Assembly: GCA_024349245.1 (NCBI GenBank)
Contig: JALDNG010002140.1
Coordinates: forward strand, 42,583-106,582
Length of the DNA stretch: 64,000 nucleotides
DNA from: Neodontobutis hainanensis
Lineage: Eukaryota; Chordata; Actinopteri; Gobiiformes; Odontobutidae
Reading direction: 5' to 3'
Below are positions 60,881-64,000 of this stretch, piece after piece. The first letter of the stretch is position 1, and every line of letters begins with the position of its first letter. The position numbers and the translations under genes were made by a program. The notes below the pieces were generated by a model. The model was not told where the DNA came from. It did no database searches and saw only the letters and a list, made by a program, of their open reading frames with translations.

Positions 60881-61036
60881 GACAGACTGTAGTCGAGCAT
60901 TAGAACAGACTGTAGAAATGCAGTAGTACAGACTGTAAATGTGCAGAAGAACAGACAGTAGACAATTATTAGAACTGACTGTAGACGTGGAGTAGAACAG
61001 ACTGGCAATTTGCAGATGAATAGACTGCAGATGAGG
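60881..61036 (-). repeat. Satellite A island (-), copy of 39619-39750
   Basis: Six to seven reverse satellite A units follow satellite C abruptly (AAAGGCCCAGACAGACTG). From about 60910 they match the island at 39619-39750 almost base for base, including the unusual CAATTTGCAGATGAATAGAC and GACTGCAGATGAG end. Confidence 0.9.
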
Positions 61037-64000
61037 GGACCAGAGGAGGTAACGGGGAGGGAGAAGAGAGGAAGCAGAGGCCACAGAAAGACCAGAGGAG
61101 GCATAGAGTCCAGAGGAGGCAAAGGCCACAAAGAGACCAGAAGAGGAGAAGGAGGCAGAGAGACCAGAAAAGGCAGATGCCACAGAGAGACAAAAAAGGA
61201 GGAAGCGGCCACAGAGAGAGCAGAGGAGGCAGAGGAGACAGAGAGACCAGAGGAGGCAGAGGCCACAGAGAGACTAGAGGAGACAGAGAAGGCAAAGAGA
61301 CTAGAGGAGGCAGAGGAGACAGAGAGACCAGAGGAGGCAGAGGCCAAAGAGAGACCAGTGGAGGCAGAGGCAACAGAGAGAGCAGTGGAGGCAGAAGAGA
61401 CAGAATGACCAGAGGAGGCAGAGGCCACAGAGAGAACAGAGGAGGCAGAGGACACAGACAGACCAAAGGAGGCAGAGGCCAAAGAGAGACCAGAGGAGGC
61501 AGAGGAGGCAGAGAGACCAGAGGAGGCAGAAGAGACAGAGAGAACAGAAGAGGCAGAGGCCACAGAAAGACCAGAGGAGGCAGAGAGTCGAGAGAAGGCA
61601 GAGGCTACAGAAAGACCAGTGTAGGCAGGGGAGACAGAGAGACCAGAGGAGGCAGAGGCCACAGAGAGACCAGAGGAGGCATAGGCCACAGAGTGACCAG
61701 AGGAGGAAATAAGGCAGAGACCAGAGGAGGCAGAGGCCACCGAGAGATCAGAGCAGGCAGAAAGACAGAGAGACCAGAGGAGGCAGAGAGATATGAGGAT
61801 GCAGAGGAGGCAGAGAGACCAGAAAAGGCAGATGCCACAGAGAGACGAGAGGAGGCAGCGGCCACAGAGAGACCAGAGAAGGCAGAGGCCACAAAGAGAC
61901 CAGAGGAGGCAGAGGCAACAGAGAGACCAGAGCAGATAGAGAACACGGAGAGACTAGAGGAGACAGAGAAGGCAGTGAGACTAGAAGAGGCAGAGGCCAG
62001 AGAGAGACTAGAGCAGGCAGAGGCCACAAAGAGAGCAGTGGAGGCAGAGGCCAAAAAGAGACCAGTGGATGCAGAGGAGACAGATGGACCAGAGGAGGAA
62101 GAGGCCACAGAGAGGGCAGAGGAGGCAGAGGACACAGACAGACCAGAGGAGGCAGAGGACACAGAGAGACCAGAGGAGGCAGAGGAGGTAGAGGACACAG
62201 ACAGACCAGAGGAGGCAGAGGCCACAAAGAGACCAGAGGAGGCAGAGAGACCAGAGGAGGCAGAGGAGACAGAGAGACCAGAGGAGGCAGAGGCCACAAA
62301 GAGACGAGAGGAAGTAGAGGAGGCAGAGGGGCCAGAGGAGGCAGAGGCAACAGAAAGACCAAAGGAGGCAGAGAGTCCAGAGGATTCAGAGGCCACAGAG
62401 GGACTAGAGGAGGCAGAGTAGGCAGAGAGACCAGAAAAGGCAGATGCCAGTAAGAGAGCAGAGGCCACAGAGAGATCCAGAAGAGGCAGAGGACACAAAG
62501 AGACCAGAGGAGGCAGAGGCAACAGAGAGACCAGAGGAGATAGAGGAGACAGAGAGAGCAGAGGACCCAGAGGCCACAGAGAGCAGAGGAGGCAGAGGAG
62601 ACAGAGATACCAGAGGAGGCAGAGGCCACGGAGAGATCAGAGGAGGCAGAGGAGGCAGAGAGACCAGAGGAGGCAGAGGAGACAGAGAGACCAGAGGAGG
62701 CAGAGGCCACATAGAGACAAGAGGAAGTAGAGGACACAGACAGACCAAAGGAGGCAGAGGCCACAGAGAGACTAGAGGAGGCAGAGGAGACAGAGAGACC
62801 AGAGGAGGCAGAGGCCACAGAGAGACGAGAGGAAGCAGAGGAGGCAGAGAGACCAGAGGAGGCAGAGGCCACAGAGAGGCGAGAGGAAGCAGAGGAGACA
62901 GAGAGACCAGAGGAGGCAGAGGCCACAGAGAGACGAGAGGAAGCAGAGGAGGCAGAGAGACCAGAGGAGGCAGAGGCCACAGAGAGACCAGGGAGGCAGA
63001 GGAGGCAGAGAGACCAGAAAAGGCAGATGCCTCAGAGAGACCAGAGTAGGCAGCGGCCAGAGAGAGACCAGAGAAGGCAGAGGCCACAGAGAGACCAGAG
63101 GAGGCTGAGGCCACAGAGAGACCAGAGGAGGCAGAGAGACAGAGAGACCAGAGGAGGCAGTTAGAGCAGAGGAGGCAGAGGAGAGAGAGACCAGAGGAGG
63201 CAGAGGCCACAGAGTGACTAGAGGAGGCAGAGGAGACAAAGAGACCCGAGGAGGCAGAGGACACAGAGAGACTAGAGGAGGCAGAGGCCACAGAGAATCC
63301 AGGGTAGGCATAGGCTACAGAGAGACCAGAGGATTGCAGAGGTCACAGAGAGACCAGTCGAGGTAGAGAGAGCAGAGGAGGCAGAGAAGGCAGAGAGACC
63401 ATTGGAGGTAGAGGAGACAGAGAGACCAGAGTAGGCAACGGGGCAGAGAGGCCACAGGAGGCAGAGGCCACAGAGAGACCAGAGGAGGCAGAGGACACAG
63501 ACAGACCAGAGGAGGCAGAGAGCAGAGGAGGCAGAGAAGGCAGAGAGACCAGTGGAGGCAGAGGAGACAGAGAGACCAGAGGAGGCAGAGGCCATAGAGA
63601 GACCAGAGGAGGCAGAGGCCATAGAGAGACCAGAGGAGGCCGAGGCCATAGAGAGACCAGAGGAGGCAGAGAGAGAGACCAGAGGAGGCAGTTAGAGCAG
63701 AGGAGGCAGAGGAGGCAGAGAGACCAGAGGAGGCAGAGGCCACAGAGTGACTAGAGGAGGCAGAGGAGACAAAGAGACCAGAGGAGGCAGAGGCAATAGA
63801 GAGAGCAGTGGAGGCAGAGAGACTAGAGGGGACAGAGGAGGCTCAGAGACAAGAGAAGGCAGAGGTTACAGAGAGAGCAGAGGAGGCAGAGGACACAGAC
63901 AGACCAGAGGAGGCAGAGAGAGCAGAGGAGGCAGAGAAGGCAGAGAGACCAGTGGAGGCAGAGGAGACAGAGAAACCAGAGGAGGCAGAGGCCATAGAGA
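61037..64000 (-). repeat. Satellite B array (-), right end of window; second copy of the segmental duplication
   Basis: The purine-rich satellite B continues to the window edge. Up to about 63880 it follows the unit order of 39751-42250. The copy has few register breaks, so plus-strand frames such as 61177-62421 (414 codons) stay open; they encode only 9-residue repeats. Confidence 0.93.

Noticed and set aside
61177..62421. 414-codon Arg/Gly/Glu-rich frame as an RGG-type RNA-binding protein
   Set aside because: The apparent RGG-like phrases are one frame of satellite B; neighbouring frames give Glu-rich or Gln/Arg-rich repeats of the same length.

Overview
The window looks like repeat-rich heterochromatin from a ray-finned fish. 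I recognise no intact host gene, tRNA, rRNA or CRISPR array. The fish assignment rests on the retroelements: an L2-clade LINE with the typical teleost 3' tail, an RTE-type (Rex3-like) LINE, a Tx1-like LINE remnant, and hAT-like DNA elements. A short vertebrate-type TTAGGG tract agrees with a vertebrate source. Species cannot be named from what is visible.

Almost all of the sequence is three satellites. Satellite A is a 23-bp unit (core TACAGTCTGTTCTAATGC). Satellite B is a 27/18-bp minisatellite built from 9-bp blocks (GAGGAGGCA, GAGGCCACA, GAGAGACCA on the purine strand). Satellite C has a period of about 628 bp made of four related sub-monomers. '(+)' means A reads TACAGTCTGTT, or B reads pyrimidine-rich, on the given strand; '(-)' is the complement.

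Layout: A(+) 1-2249; A(-) 2250-6462; Tx1-like LINE remnant 6463-6768 with AT-rich tail to 6892; B(+) 6893-8404; hAT-like element 8405-14598 with an 8-bp target duplication, holding a Jockey/CR1-like LINE that itself holds a Rex3-like LINE; B(+) 14599-14768; A(+) 14769-15400; near-full-length but decayed L2 15401-19234 with a doubled 251-bp 5' monomer; A(+) 19235-29332; a 16-bp (TTAGGG)n tract 29333-29348; A(-) 29349-38525; a zone of mixed A/B units 38526-39618; A(-) 39619-39750; B(-) 39751-58728; satellite C 58729-60880 with a 480-bp GAGCGG-rich inverted-terminal-repeat element; A(-) 60881-61036; B(-) 61037-64000.

The main architectural feature is a very large imperfect inverted repeat, B(+)A(+) | TTAGGG tract | A(-)B(-), with the telomere-like tract at the point where satellite A reverses. 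On top of this lie tandem and dispersed segmental duplications (periods about 1.27, 1.96-1.98, 2.25 and 3.9 kb, and a copy pair 21.3-21.5 kb apart). The many long open frames in A and B follow from repeat units or unit groups divisible by three and are not counted as genes. The recognisable coding sequence is all retrotransposon EN/RT, and all of it is broken.
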